Below are positions 17,053-24,401 of a DNA stretch of 46,033 nucleotides, one piece after another. The notes beneath the pieces are model-generated. The model did not search any database. It saw only the letters and a program-made list of their open reading frames with translations, and was not told the origin of the DNA. The stretch is taken from the NCBI RefSeq assembly GCF_001891165.1, contig NZ_LKKW01000006.1:1-46033 (forward strand), given 5' to 3'. The stretch comes from Streptobacillus ratti (GTDB lineage Bacteria; Fusobacteriota; Fusobacteriia; Fusobacteriales; Leptotrichiaceae). Position 1 is the first letter of the stretch. Each line of letters opens with the position of its first letter. Made by a program: the position numbers and the translations under genes.

Positions 17053-18168
17053 ATGAAAAAATTAAAAATTGAAGAAATTGTTGTTGTTGAGGGAAGAGAT
17101 GATGTAACTAGATTATCTCAAGTAATAGATGCAACAATAGTACAGTTAAATGGAAGTACTGGTCTTAGTAAAGAAAAAATATCATACATTAATGAATTAT
17201 CAAAAAGAAAGGATATTTTACTTTTTACTGACCCTGATTTTACTGGAAAAAAAATAAGAGAAAAGATAAATAAAAATATTGAGGGTAAAGTCATTAATAT
17301 ATATGTTTCCAGGGAAGAGGCTACAAGAAATGGGAATGTAGGTGTTGAAAATATTAATAATAAAAAAATATATGATATATTTAGTGAGTATTTATCTAAT
17401 AAATTAGTAAGTAATGATAATAAAGAGAAATATGTTTATAATATAGATAAGTTACTTGAAAATGGTTTAATAGGAGATAAATTATCTAAATTAAAAAGAG
17501 AAATTATAGGGGATATATTAAAAATAGGTTACTATAATTCCAAAGGATTATTGTCAATGTTAAATTGTATGAATATATCATATGCTGACTTTGAAAATGC
17601 AGTACTTATGATGAATAAAAAAATAGATAAAAAAGAAAAAGTAGGCATTATTTTTGGTAAATTTATACCATTACATATGGGACATGTAAATTTCATTAAA
17701 TATGCTTCAAATGAAGTAGATAAATTGCATGTGTTATTGTGTGTTGAAAGAGATAGAGATTTTAATTTATTAATTAATTCAAGATTACCAAAAATCTTAA
17801 CTGAAAATGATAGATTATATTATTTGAAAAAAGAAGTAGAAATGCTACCTAATGTTGAAGTTCATATATTAAGAGAAGAGGGAATAGCATATTATCCTAA
17901 TGGTTGGAAAGATTGGACAGATAGAGTAGCTAAATTACTTAAGGAAAATAATATTAAGATTAATACAGTTTTTACAAATGAGATAGAAGATAAAAGTAAT
18001 TATGAAAAATATTTTGTGAATAATGAAGTATTTTCAAAAGAATTAGATGTACATTTAATAGATCCTAAAAGATTTGAATACAATGTTTCATCAACAAAAA
18101 TAAGAAATGATTTTGAAAGATATAAAGCATATTTACCTAAGGCGTTACAAGATTTTTTTAAGAGGTAA
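17053..18168 (+). CDS. RNase M5 - NadR-type NMN adenylyltransferase fusion
   Basis: A 371-residue two-part protein. Residues 1-188 look like a complete RNase M5 (RnmV): a Toprim domain with VVEGRDD (E13) and LLFTDPDFTGKKIR (D60, D62), then NGNVGVEN and a helical tail. RNase M5 matures 5S rRNA. Residues about 195-371 look like the NMN adenylyltransferase domain of NadR: FGKFIPLHMGH (201-211, nucleotidyl-transfer motif H208-x-x-H211) and VSSTKIRNDFERYKAYLPK near the C terminus. That domain makes NAD from NMN and ATP. Neither the NadR DNA-binding domain nor its ribosylnicotinamide kinase domain is present. The reading frame is continuous with no sign of an internal start, so I read it as a true fusion. 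It is probably cotranscribed with pepD. Confidence 0.85.
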   Translation: MKKLKIEEIVVVEGRDDVTRLSQVIDATIVQLNGSTGLSKEKISYINELSKRKDILLFTDPDFTGKKIREKINKNIEGKVINIYVSREEATRNGNVGVENINNKKIYDIFSEYLSNKLVSNDNKEKYVYNIDKLLENGLIGDKLSKLKREIIGDILKIGYYNSKGLLSMLNCMNISYADFENAVLMMNKKIDKKEKVGIIFGKFIPLHMGHVNFIKYASNEVDKLHVLLCVERDRDFNLLINSRLPKILTENDRLYYLKKEVEMLPNVEVHILREEGIAYYPNGWKDWTDRVAKLLKENNIKINTVFTNEIEDKSNYEKYFVNNEVFSKELDVHLIDPKRFEYNVSSTKIRNDFERYKAYLPKALQDFFKR

Positions 18169-18185
18169 AAAAATGATAAAAAAAG

Positions 18186-18214
18186 TTGACAAATACTGTA
18201 TCTTATGCTAGAAT
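18186..18214 (+). promoter_or_regulatory. Promoter of rpmG-tRNA-secE-nusG unit
   Basis: Consensus TTGACA at 18186-18191, 17-bp spacer, TAGAAT at 18209-18214 preceded by TGC (extended -10). The ~65-nt leader contains small hairpins, one (CCAATA at 18249-18254 with TATTGG at 18264-18269) reaching into the GGGAGG ribosome binding site. Confidence 0.8.
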
Positions 18215-18280
18215 TAAAAAGCTGATATAAAATCAGTATCTGTATTACCAATACAAATTTTTATATTGGGAGGAATGAAA

Positions 18281-18430
18281 ATGAGAGTACAAGTTATTTT
18301 AGAATGCACTGAAACAAAGTTAAGACATTATGTTACAACTAAGAACAAAAAAACTCATCCTGAAAGAATTGAGTTAAGAAAATACAACCCAGTGTTGAAA
18401 AGATATTCTCTATATAGAGAAGTAAAATAA
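18281..18430 (+). CDS. rpmG: Large ribosomal subunit protein bL33, zinc-ligand-lacking form
   Basis: A 49-residue L33, [17 protein letters not shown]..., preceded by GGGAGG. Typical segments are [21 protein letters not shown]. Only one cysteine (C9) remains of the four in the zinc-ribbon form: the CxxC partner is replaced (C-T-E-T) and the second pair is absent (NPVLKRY). This is the C-minus type of L33, which folds without zinc. It heads the rpmG, tRNA-Trp, secE, nusG arrangement common in bacteria. Confidence 0.95.
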   Translation: MRVQVILECTETKLRHYVTTKNKKTHPERIELRKYNPVLKRYSLYREVK

Positions 18431-18441
18431 TTATTTAAAAT

Positions 18442-18516
18442 AGGCCAGTAGTTCAATGGTAGAGCGTCGGTCTCCAAAACCGAATGTTGTAGGTTCGAGT
18501 CCTATCTGGCCTGCCA
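18442..18516 (+). tRNA. tRNA-Trp (anticodon CCA)
   Basis: A 75-nt cloverleaf. The acceptor stem AGGCCAG (18442-18448) pairs with CTGGCCT (18506-18512), followed by discriminator G and an encoded CCA end (18514-18516). The anticodon stem TCGGT/ACCGA encloses loop CTCCAAA with anticodon CCA at 18474-18476. The T arm GGTTCGAGTCC is canonical. It lies between rpmG and secE. Confidence 0.97.
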
Positions 18517-18539
18517 TTTTAAGAATATGGAGTTAATAT

Positions 18540-18746
18540 ATGAAAAAAGAGAAAATGAATTTATTGAATCAAATAATAGCTGAGTATAAACAAGTACAAT
18601 GGCCAAGTAAGGCTGAAGTGTTTCAAGTTACTATAGTAGTATTATTAATAACTTTATTTGTTTCTTTGATGATATTAATATTTGATTTTAGCTTTACAAC
18701 ATTTATGGGTAGATTTTCAAGTATTGTAAAATCACTATTTAGTTAG
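18540..18746 (+). CDS. secE: Preprotein translocase subunit SecE
   Basis: A 68-residue single-spanning subunit of the SecYEG channel. The conserved cytoplasmic amphipathic helix EYKQVQWPSKAEVFQVT (about 15-31) is followed by one transmembrane segment (about 32-55). The short form is normal for Gram-positive bacteria and Fusobacteria. It sits directly upstream of nusG as in nearly all bacteria. Confidence 0.96.
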   Translation: MKKEKMNLLNQIIAEYKQVQWPSKAEVFQVTIVVLLITLFVSLMILIFDFSFTTFMGRFSSIVKSLFS

Positions 18747-18760
18747 GGGGCTGAAGACTA

Positions 18761-19333
18761 ATGATAATAGAAAATAAAGAATATGTTAAAAAATGGTATA
18801 TAATTCATACTTATTCAGGATACGAAAAAAAAGTAAAAACTGATTTAGAAAAAAGAATTATGTCAGAAAATTTAAATGATAAAGTTTTTAGAATATTAGT
18901 ACCTGAAGAAAAAGTATTTGAAGAAAAAAAAGGTAAAATGGTACCAGTGTTTAGAAAAATATTTCCTAGTTATGTACTAGTTGAGATGTTAGCTTTTAGA
19001 GATGCGACTGAAGATTCTGTAAGTTACAGAGTAGATAGTAGAGCATGGTATATAATACGTAATACTAATGGTGTTACAGGGTTTGTTGGTGTTGGTTCTG
19101 ATCCATTACCAATGGATGAAAAGGAAGTTGAAGACATATTTAGCAAAATGAGTAATGAAGATTTTCAAGAAAAATCAAATTATGAAATTGGAGATTATGT
19201 TAAGACTTTAGATGGTATAGAGGGAACAGTTGAGCATATAGACTATATTGCTAAACAAGTTAAAATAGTAATTCAAGTAGGAAGTAGACCTACTACATTA
19301 ACTTTAGGATTAAATGAAGTTACTAAATTTTAG
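18761..19333 (+). CDS. nusG: Transcription termination/antitermination factor NusG
   Basis: A 190-residue NusG with the N-terminal RNA-polymerase-binding domain (WYIIHTYSGYEKKVKTDLEKR, partly; FPSYVLVEM; IRNTNGVTGFVG) and a C-terminal KOW domain (EIGDYVKTLDGIEGTVEHID). A GGGGGCTGAAG stretch precedes the ATG. Length is usual. It is followed by the first of two related hairpins and rplK. Confidence 0.97.
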   Translation: MIIENKEYVKKWYIIHTYSGYEKKVKTDLEKRIMSENLNDKVFRILVPEEKVFEEKKGKMVPVFRKIFPSYVLVEMLAFRDATEDSVSYRVDSRAWYIIRNTNGVTGFVGVGSDPLPMDEKEVEDIFSKMSNEDFQEKSNYEIGDYVKTLDGIEGTVEHIDYIAKQVKIVIQVGSRPTTLTLGLNEVTKF

Positions 19334-19351
19334 AATTATATAGTAATAAAA

Positions 19352-19378
19352 GTGGGAGATTTAATATTCAGTTACCAC
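19352..19378 (+). promoter_or_regulatory. Candidate ribosomal protein L1 binding hairpin before rplK
   Basis: GTGGGAGAT at 19352-19360 and GTTACCAC at 19371-19378 form a GTGG/CCAC helix with an asymmetric internal loop and a shorter upper helix, just ahead of the AAAGGAGG ribosome binding site. L1 represses the L11-L1 mRNA in other bacteria by binding such asymmetric hairpins that mimic its 23S rRNA site. The assignment here is inference. Confidence 0.6.
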
Positions 19379-19396
19379 AAAGGAGGAAAATAGAAA

Positions 19397-19831
19397 ATGG
19401 CTAAAAACAATAAAGAAGTCGTGGATAAAGTAAAATTACAATTAAGTGCTGGTAAAGCAAATCCTGCACCACCAGTTGGGTCAGCATTAGGACCAAAAGG
19501 AATTAATATTCCTGAATTTTGTAAACAATTTAATGCACAAACACAAGATAAACCTGGGTTTATAATTCCAGTAGAAATTTCAATCTATGCAGATAGAAGC
19601 TTTAGTTTTGTTTTAAAAACACCACCTGCATCAGATTTATTAAAGAAAGCTGCAAAAGTTGAAAAAGGAGCACAAAACTCTGTTAAAGATGTAGCTGGAA
19701 AAATTTCAAAAGCTCAATTACAAGAGATTGCTGAAACTAAAATGCCAGATTTAAATGCTGGAACAGTAGAATCAGCTATGAATATTATTGCTGGAACAGC
19801 AAGAAGTATGGGAATTAAAATAGAAGACTAA
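19397..19831 (+). CDS. rplK: Large ribosomal subunit protein uL11
   Basis: A 144-residue L11, part of the GTPase-associated stalk base. The proline-rich N-terminal signature [15 protein letters not shown] and the C-terminal rRNA-binding domain with [13 protein letters not shown] are present. Start ATG follows AAAGGAGG. It is cotranscribed with nusG and rplA. Confidence 0.97.
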   Translation: MAKNNKEVVDKVKLQLSAGKANPAPPVGSALGPKGINIPEFCKQFNAQTQDKPGFIIPVEISIYADRSFSFVLKTPPASDLLKKAAKVEKGAQNSVKDVAGKISKAQLQEIAETKMPDLNAGTVESAMNIIAGTARSMGIKIED

Positions 19832-19845
19832 TAATATGAAATTAA

Positions 19846-19872
19846 GTGGGAGATAAAAATTTCAATTACCAC
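19846..19872 (+). promoter_or_regulatory. Second candidate L1 binding hairpin, before rplA
   Basis: A near copy of the element before rplK: GTGGGAGAT at 19846-19854 and ATTACCAC at 19865-19872, again followed at once by AAAGGAGG. The central loop differs in sequence while the GTGG/CCAC stem and flanks are kept, which favours selection on the RNA structure. Confidence 0.6.
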
Positions 19873-19889
19873 AAAGGAGGAAAAAAATA

Positions 19890-20597
19890 ATGTCAAAAAA
19901 AGGGAAAAGATATAGTGAAATTTCTCAAAAAGTAGATAAATTAAAAATCTACACACCAGAAGAAGCTTTAGAATTAGTGTTTGACACAAAAAGTGCAAAA
20001 TTTGTAGAAACAGTTGAATTAGCAATTAGATTGGGAGTAGATCCAAGACATGCAGATCAACAAGTTAGAGGTACAGTTATTTTACCTCATGGAACTGGAA
20101 AAACAATTAAAATTTTAGCAATAACTTCAGGAGAAAATATTGATAAAGCATTAGCAGCTGGAGCAGATTTTGCTGGAGATGAAGAATATATTAATAAAAT
20201 TTCTGCAGGATGGATGGATTTTGATTTAGTTATAGCAACTCCAGACATGATGCCTAAATTAGGAAAATTAGGAAGAATTTTAGGAACTAAAGGATTAATG
20301 CCTAATCCTAAATCTGGAACTGTAACAACTAATGTTGCTCAAACAGTTGAAGAATTTAAAAAAGGTAAAGTTGCATTTAAAGTTGATAAATTAGGATCAA
20401 TTCACTTACCAATAGGAAAAGTAAATTTTGAAAAAGAACAAATAGTTGAAAACTTTAAAGTTGCTTTAGGACAAATAATTAAATTAAAACCTGCTGCATC
20501 AAAAGGACAATACTTAAGAACAGTTGCAATCTCATTAACTATGGGACCTGGAATTAAAATTGATCCATTATTAGCAGCTGGATTTTCAAGCAAATAA
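19890..20597 (+). CDS. rplA: Large ribosomal subunit protein uL1
   Basis: A 235-residue L1 that forms the mobile L1 stalk near the ribosomal E site and normally represses its own mRNA. Signatures are RLGVDPRHADQQVRGTVILPHGTGK (partly), GRILGTKGLMPNPKSGTVT and the C-terminal half ending in GPGIKIDPL. The usual followers rplJ and rplL are absent: a terminator and convergent genes come next. Confidence 0.97.
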   Translation: MSKKGKRYSEISQKVDKLKIYTPEEALELVFDTKSAKFVETVELAIRLGVDPRHADQQVRGTVILPHGTGKTIKILAITSGENIDKALAAGADFAGDEEYINKISAGWMDFDLVIATPDMMPKLGKLGRILGTKGLMPNPKSGTVTTNVAQTVEEFKKGKVAFKVDKLGSIHLPIGKVNFEKEQIVENFKVALGQIIKLKPAASKGQYLRTVAISLTMGPGIKIDPLLAAGFSSK

Positions 20598-20614
20598 TTA
20601 AGAAAATATATAGG

Positions 20615-20641
20615 AGAAGACGTAAAGTCTTCTTTTTTTTG
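20615..20641 (+). terminator. Terminator after rplA
   Basis: Stem AGAAGAC/GTCTTCT (20615-20621 with 20627-20633), loop GTAAA, then eight or more T residues. Confidence 0.92.
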
Positions 20642-20661
20642 TTATTAAATTTGGATAAATT

Positions 20662-20700
20662 AAAAAGAATTATTTCTAATAATAGAAACAATTCCTTTTT
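20662..20700 (-). terminator. Terminator of the upp unit (minus strand)
   Basis: An imperfect inverted repeat (AAAAAGAATTATTTCTA / TAGAAACAATTCCTTTTT on the plus strand). Read on the minus strand it ends in a T-rich run just downstream of the 80-residue protein gene. Its symmetry could let it act in both directions. Confidence 0.65.
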
Positions 20701-20705
20701 ATGTT

Positions 20706-20948
20706 TTATATATCTTTTCCAAATAAATATTCTTTACTTTCGCTATATTCTATTTCTATACCATGTTTGATAAAATGTTGATTGATTATTGAATATATTA
20801 AAGGGTCTACTGTTGTTGTAATTCTACTACCATCTAAATTTTTTATTTGAAGACAACTAGAACCACAAGCATCTTTTAATGATAGTTTATACCCATATTC
20901 AAATAGTAATTTATTAGCTTCAATTATATAATCAAATATAATTGCCAT
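20706..20948 (-). CDS. Conserved small protein with CGSSC motif, possibly RDAC-type
   Basis: An 80-residue protein with no signal peptide or membrane segment. It contains KDACGSSCLQIKN near residues 25-37, a cysteine pair that could bind metal or take part in redox chemistry. It resembles the small RDAC-type proteins named for an (R/K)DACG motif in Fusobacteria, but that link is from memory and the function is unknown. Its ATG overlaps the upp stop codon by one base (TAATG), so it is translationally coupled to uracil salvage. Confidence 0.7.
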   Translation of the reverse strand: MAIIFDYIIEANKLLFEYGYKLSLKDACGSSCLQIKNLDGSRITTTVDPLIYSIINQHFIKHGIEIEYSESKEYLFGKDI

Positions 20949-21571
20949 TATTTTGTACCGAAGATTCTATCTCCAGCATCTCCTAATCCAGGATAAATAT
21001 ATTTATCTTTATTTAATCCTTTGTCAATTGAAGCGATATATAAATCAACATCATCATGTTTATCTTTTATAGCAAGTATTCCCTCTGGTGCAGCTATAAT
21101 TGATAATATAGAAATATTTTTAACACCTAATGATTTTAAATAGTCTATAGTATAAATTATAGAACCACCTGTTGCAAGCATTGGGTCAACAATTAATACT
21201 TTACTTTCCACAACATTAGAAGGCATTTTAGCATAATAATATACAGGTTCAAATGTTTCTTCATTTCTATATACTCCTAAATGTCCAACTTTTGCATTAG
21301 GTATATGTGCAAGTAGTGCATCAACCATACCTAATCCAGCTCTTAATATAGGGACTATAGTTACTGGTTCATCTAATACTTGAGTAATTGTTTCTTGTAT
21401 AGGTGTTTTGACTGTAATATTTTTTAATTTTAAATCTTTTGTAGCCTCGTAAACCATAAGTGATGCAATTTCATTTAAACTTTCTCTAAATAATTTTGTA
21501 TCAGTGTCTACATTTCTTAAAATTGATAATTTGTGGCTTATTAATGGGTGTTTATATTCAAAAATTGCCAT
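20948..21571 (-). CDS. upp: Uracil phosphoribosyltransferase
   Basis: A 207-residue enzyme making UMP from uracil and PRPP. Family motifs include [13 protein letters not shown] near the N terminus, [15 protein letters not shown], the PRPP-binding DPMLATGGS and the uracil-binding C terminus [13 protein letters not shown]. It recaptures uracil released by DeoA. An AGGAGG site precedes the start. Only 26 bp separate it from the rpmE terminator, so no separate promoter is evident and transcription may come by read-through. Confidence 0.96.
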   Translation of the reverse strand: MAIFEYKHPLISHKLSILRNVDTDTKLFRESLNEIASLMVYEATKDLKLKNITVKTPIQETITQVLDEPVTIVPILRAGLGMVDALLAHIPNAKVGHLGVYRNEETFEPVYYYAKMPSNVVESKVLIVDPMLATGGSIIYTIDYLKSLGVKNISILSIIAAPEGILAIKDKHDDVDLYIASIDKGLNKDKYIYPGLGDAGDRIFGTK

Positions 21572-21597
21572 AATATTCCTCCTATTTATTGTGGTTT

Positions 21598-21629
21598 AAA
21601 AAAACAGAATTACTGAAAGAGTAATTCTG
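21598..21629 (-). terminator. Terminator after rpmE (minus strand)
   Basis: Perfect 9-bp stem (21605-21613 with 21621-21629; CAGAATTAC/GTAATTCTG), extended by one A-T pair, followed on the minus strand by seven T residues. Confidence 0.88.
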
Positions 21630-21636
21630 TAGTATA

Positions 21637-21876
21637 TTATAAATTGTATTTTTTCTTAAATTTATCAACTCTTCCAGTTTCATCAACAAATTTGAACTTC
21701 CCTGTATAAAATGGGTGAGAAGTTGAGCTTATTGCAACTTTAATTACTGGATATTCTTGTCCTTCAAATTCAACAGTTTCTTTAGCTGATTTAGTAGATT
21801 TTCCTAAAAATCTTTCACCATTACTTGTATCTTCAAAAACAACTAGTCTGTATTCTGGGTGTATACCTTTTTTCAT
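21637..21876 (-). CDS. rpmE: Large ribosomal subunit protein bL31, type B
   Basis: A 79-residue L31 of the type B class. It starts [10 protein letters not shown], contains [23 protein letters not shown] (partly) and has no cysteines, so it lacks the zinc-binding motif of type A. The ATG at 21876 is chosen because AAAGGAG lies 8 bp upstream and the family begins with MKKGIHP; an upstream in-frame ATG at 21894 would place that site inside the gene. Confidence 0.95.
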   Translation of the reverse strand: MKKGIHPEYRLVVFEDTSNGERFLGKSTKSAKETVEFEGQEYPVIKVAISSTSHPFYTGKFKFVDETGRVDKFKKKYNL

Positions 21877-21918
21877 GTTACGGACTCCTTTCATAAAATT
21901 TATATAATTTATGAATAT

Positions 21919-21924
21919 ATTATA
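21919..21924 (-). promoter_or_regulatory. Possible -10 box upstream of rpmE
   Basis: A TATAAT on the minus strand in the gap between rpsT and rpmE. No convincing -35 is seen 16-18 bp upstream (TATTTA at best), so this is tentative. Confidence 0.35.
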
Positions 21925-21961
21925 ACACTTATATTTGTGTATAAATATACAAATGAGTAGC

Positions 21962-22228
21962 TTATGCGTTTAAAGATTGAACTTTAGTAGCTAATCTTGA
22001 TTTAGTTCTTGAAGCAGTATTTTTTTTCATTACACCTTTTGTTACTGCTTTATCAAGCTCTTTATAAGCTACAGATAATGCTGCCTTAGCATCATCAATA
22101 TTTTTAGAATCTATTGCTACTAATACTTTTTTAACAAAAGTTTTAACTCTACTTGTGATTGCTTGATTTCTTAATCTATTTCTTTCACCAATAACGATTC
22201 TTTTTTTAGATGATTTAGTATGTGCCAT
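21962..22228 (-). CDS. rpsT: Small ribosomal subunit protein bS20
   Basis: An 88-residue basic S20 that starts [10 protein letters not shown] and contains [15 protein letters not shown] and the ending [26 protein letters not shown] on the minus strand lies just before the chosen ATG at 22228; an in-frame ATG at 22252 would extend into the untranslated leader. It has its own extended -10 promoter. Confidence 0.96.
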   Translation of the reverse strand: MAHTKSSKKRIVIGERNRLRNQAITSRVKTFVKKVLVAIDSKNIDDAKAALSVAYKELDKAVTKGVMKKNTASRTKSRLATKVQSLNA

Positions 22229-22263
22229 TCTGTTTTCCTCCTTTATACACAATTTAACAAGTT

Positions 22264-22292
22264 ATTTTAACATTTTTAGCAATTAAAATCAA
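22264..22292 (-). promoter_or_regulatory. Promoter of rpsT
   Basis: On the minus strand TTGATT (22287-22292), a 17-bp spacer, and TAAAAT (22264-22269) preceded by TGT as an extended -10. Confidence 0.8.
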
Positions 22293-22315
22293 GTCTTTTT
22301 TTATTGAAATATATT

Positions 22316-22324
22316 TGATATAAT
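22316..22324 (+). promoter_or_regulatory. Extended -10 promoter of the dinG-like gene
   Basis: TGATATAAT: a perfect TATAAT at 22319-22324 with an adjoining TG element, 17 bp before the start codon. No good -35 is present. The transcript leader would be very short. Confidence 0.6.
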
Positions 22325-22340
22325 TTTATTAGGTGAAAAT

Positions 22341-24344
22341 ATGATAGAAAAAATATATAGTAGATTATATTCTGATTATAATTTTGAAAAAAGAGAAAAT
22401 CAGATTAATATGTCTAATACAATAAAAAAAGGTATAGATAATAATACTCCTGTATTACTTGAAGCTGAAACAGGTTCTGGTAAGACTTTAGGGTATTTGA
22501 TACCTACAATAGATTTTGCATTAAAGGAAATGAAAAACATTGTAATTTCTACTAACACTTTAAATCTTCAAGATCAAATCTTAAATAAAGAATTACCACT
22601 TTTGAAACAATTATTTGGAGAAAAAATGAAATATACTTTAATTAAAGGAAGAAATAACTATATCTGTAAAAGAAAATTACAAGATTTAATTATGAAATCT
22701 AATGATGAAAAGTATGTAGATTTAATTGAAGCAGTAAAATCTTCTCTAAGTGGAGATAGAAGTGATATTAAATACAAGATAAATAACGAATTATGGAATG
22801 AGATAAAGTCTGATAAGGATAGTACATTTTCTACAAAATGTCCTTATTACAAATCTTGTTATTTTTATTCTACAAGAAATAAGAATGAACATTGTAATAT
22901 TTTTATAGTCAATCATCATATTTTATTACTTGATCATATTATTAAACAGAATAACAATACAGGACTTATACCTAAATATGATTTAGTAGTTATTGATGAA
23001 GCACATAATCTTGAAAGTGTTGTTAGAAAATATTTTTCAATGACTTTTAATTTTAAGGAAGTATTTAAGATTATAGGGAAGTTGTATTCTAATAATGTTA
23101 AAGATATTGAAAATGCTGGTTTAATTGCTAAAATAATAGTTAATATTTCTAATAATTCTAATGATTTTTTTATTGATGACTTAAAGGAAATATTTTTTTC
23201 TAATATAGATAATATTTATTATTCTTTAGTTGAATTAAGAAAAAAAATAGTTGAAAAATATACTAATTTAAATCAGGTTGGTATATTAACTAATGACATG
23301 TATGATTTAAATGTTACTAGTATTTTAGATAAAATATTTAGTAGTAATTTAATTTTAAAAAAAGAGATATGTAGATTAATTAATTTTTTAGAAGAAAGAG
23401 ATGATTTAGATCAAGATAATTTAAGATTATTTTTGTCAAATACATATAATAATCTGGAAGAACATTTAGATATTTTACAGGAAATATTTGAATTAGATTA
23501 TGAAAAATATATATATTGGATTAATTTAGATAATGACAATATATTTCCAATTATTAATGCAACACCATATAGTATTTCTAAAGAATTTGGAGAAAACTTT
23601 ATAGAAAAATTAAGAAAAGTAATATTAATTTCAGCTACATTAACTGTAGGTAGTAATTTTAAGTATATAAAAAATAGTTTAGGATTAACAGATGTAATAG
23701 AGGAGAATATACCCTCTGAATTTGATTATTTAAATAATATGAATATATATTTACCTGATGATTTACCCCTACCTAGTGAAAGTAATTTTAATGAAATGGC
23801 TACAAAATTTATTCTTGAATATGCTGAAAAGAATAACGGTAAATGTTTTGTCTTATTTACATCATATAAAGATTTAAAGTTTGTTAGTAATTATTTGAAT
23901 AAGTACAGTAATAGATTAAATGTCTTAACTCAAGGGGAATATGAAATAATAGAACTTATAAGAAAGTTTAGAGAAAAAGAAAATTCTATTTTACTTGGAA
24001 CTTATAGTTTTTGGGAGGGTGTAGATGTACAAGGGGAAGCACTTAGCAATGTAATAATATTTAAATTACCATTCCAAGCTCCAGATGATCCTATTGTTAG
24101 TAGTATTTGTAATAGATTAAATGAACTTAATTCAAATAGTGCTTTTAGAGAATTTCAATTACCTTATGCAGTACTTAAAATGAAACAAGGAGTAGGAAGA
24201 TTAATAAGATCTAAAGAGGATAAAGGTAATATTATTATTTTAGATAAAAGAATACATAAAAAAAGTTATGGTAAGACTATTTTAAAGTCTTTACCTAAAG
24301 GAAATATAGAAATATTAGATGTAGAAGATATATTGTTAAAATAG
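22341..24344 (+). CDS. DinG/XPD-family ATP-dependent DNA helicase
   Basis: A 667-residue superfamily 2 helicase with Walker A ETGSGKT at 43-49, a DEAH box at 219-222 and motif III LISATL. The C-terminal motif QGVGRLIRSKEDKG contains the arginine finger region. Four cysteines, C109, C167, C173 and C185, sit between motifs I and II with the spacing of the [4Fe-4S] cluster of XPD and DinG, so the cluster is probably present. These enzymes unwind 5'-3', resolving R-loops and similar structures. There is no N-terminal exonuclease domain, unlike Gram-positive DinG. The precise paralogue (DinG or YoaA) is not assigned. Confidence 0.9.
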   Translation: MIEKIYSRLYSDYNFEKRENQINMSNTIKKGIDNNTPVLLEAETGSGKTLGYLIPTIDFALKEMKNIVISTNTLNLQDQILNKELPLLKQLFGEKMKYTLIKGRNNYICKRKLQDLIMKSNDEKYVDLIEAVKSSLSGDRSDIKYKINNELWNEIKSDKDSTFSTKCPYYKSCYFYSTRNKNEHCNIFIVNHHILLLDHIIKQNNNTGLIPKYDLVVIDEAHNLESVVRKYFSMTFNFKEVFKIIGKLYSNNVKDIENAGLIAKIIVNISNNSNDFFIDDLKEIFFSNIDNIYYSLVELRKKIVEKYTNLNQVGILTNDMYDLNVTSILDKIFSSNLILKKEICRLINFLEERDDLDQDNLRLFLSNTYNNLEEHLDILQEIFELDYEKYIYWINLDNDNIFPIINATPYSISKEFGENFIEKLRKVILISATLTVGSNFKYIKNSLGLTDVIEENIPSEFDYLNNMNIYLPDDLPLPSESNFNEMATKFILEYAEKNNGKCFVLFTSYKDLKFVSNYLNKYSNRLNVLTQGEYEIIELIRKFREKENSILLGTYSFWEGVDVQGEALSNVIIFKLPFQAPDDPIVSSICNRLNELNSNSAFREFQLPYAVLKMKQGVGRLIRSKEDKGNIIILDKRIHKKSYGKTILKSLPKGNIEILDVEDILLK

Positions 24345-24401
24345 ATTTTAAATAAAATTTATGGTATAATGTATTAATATAATAAGAGTTGAGGTATAGA
24401 A

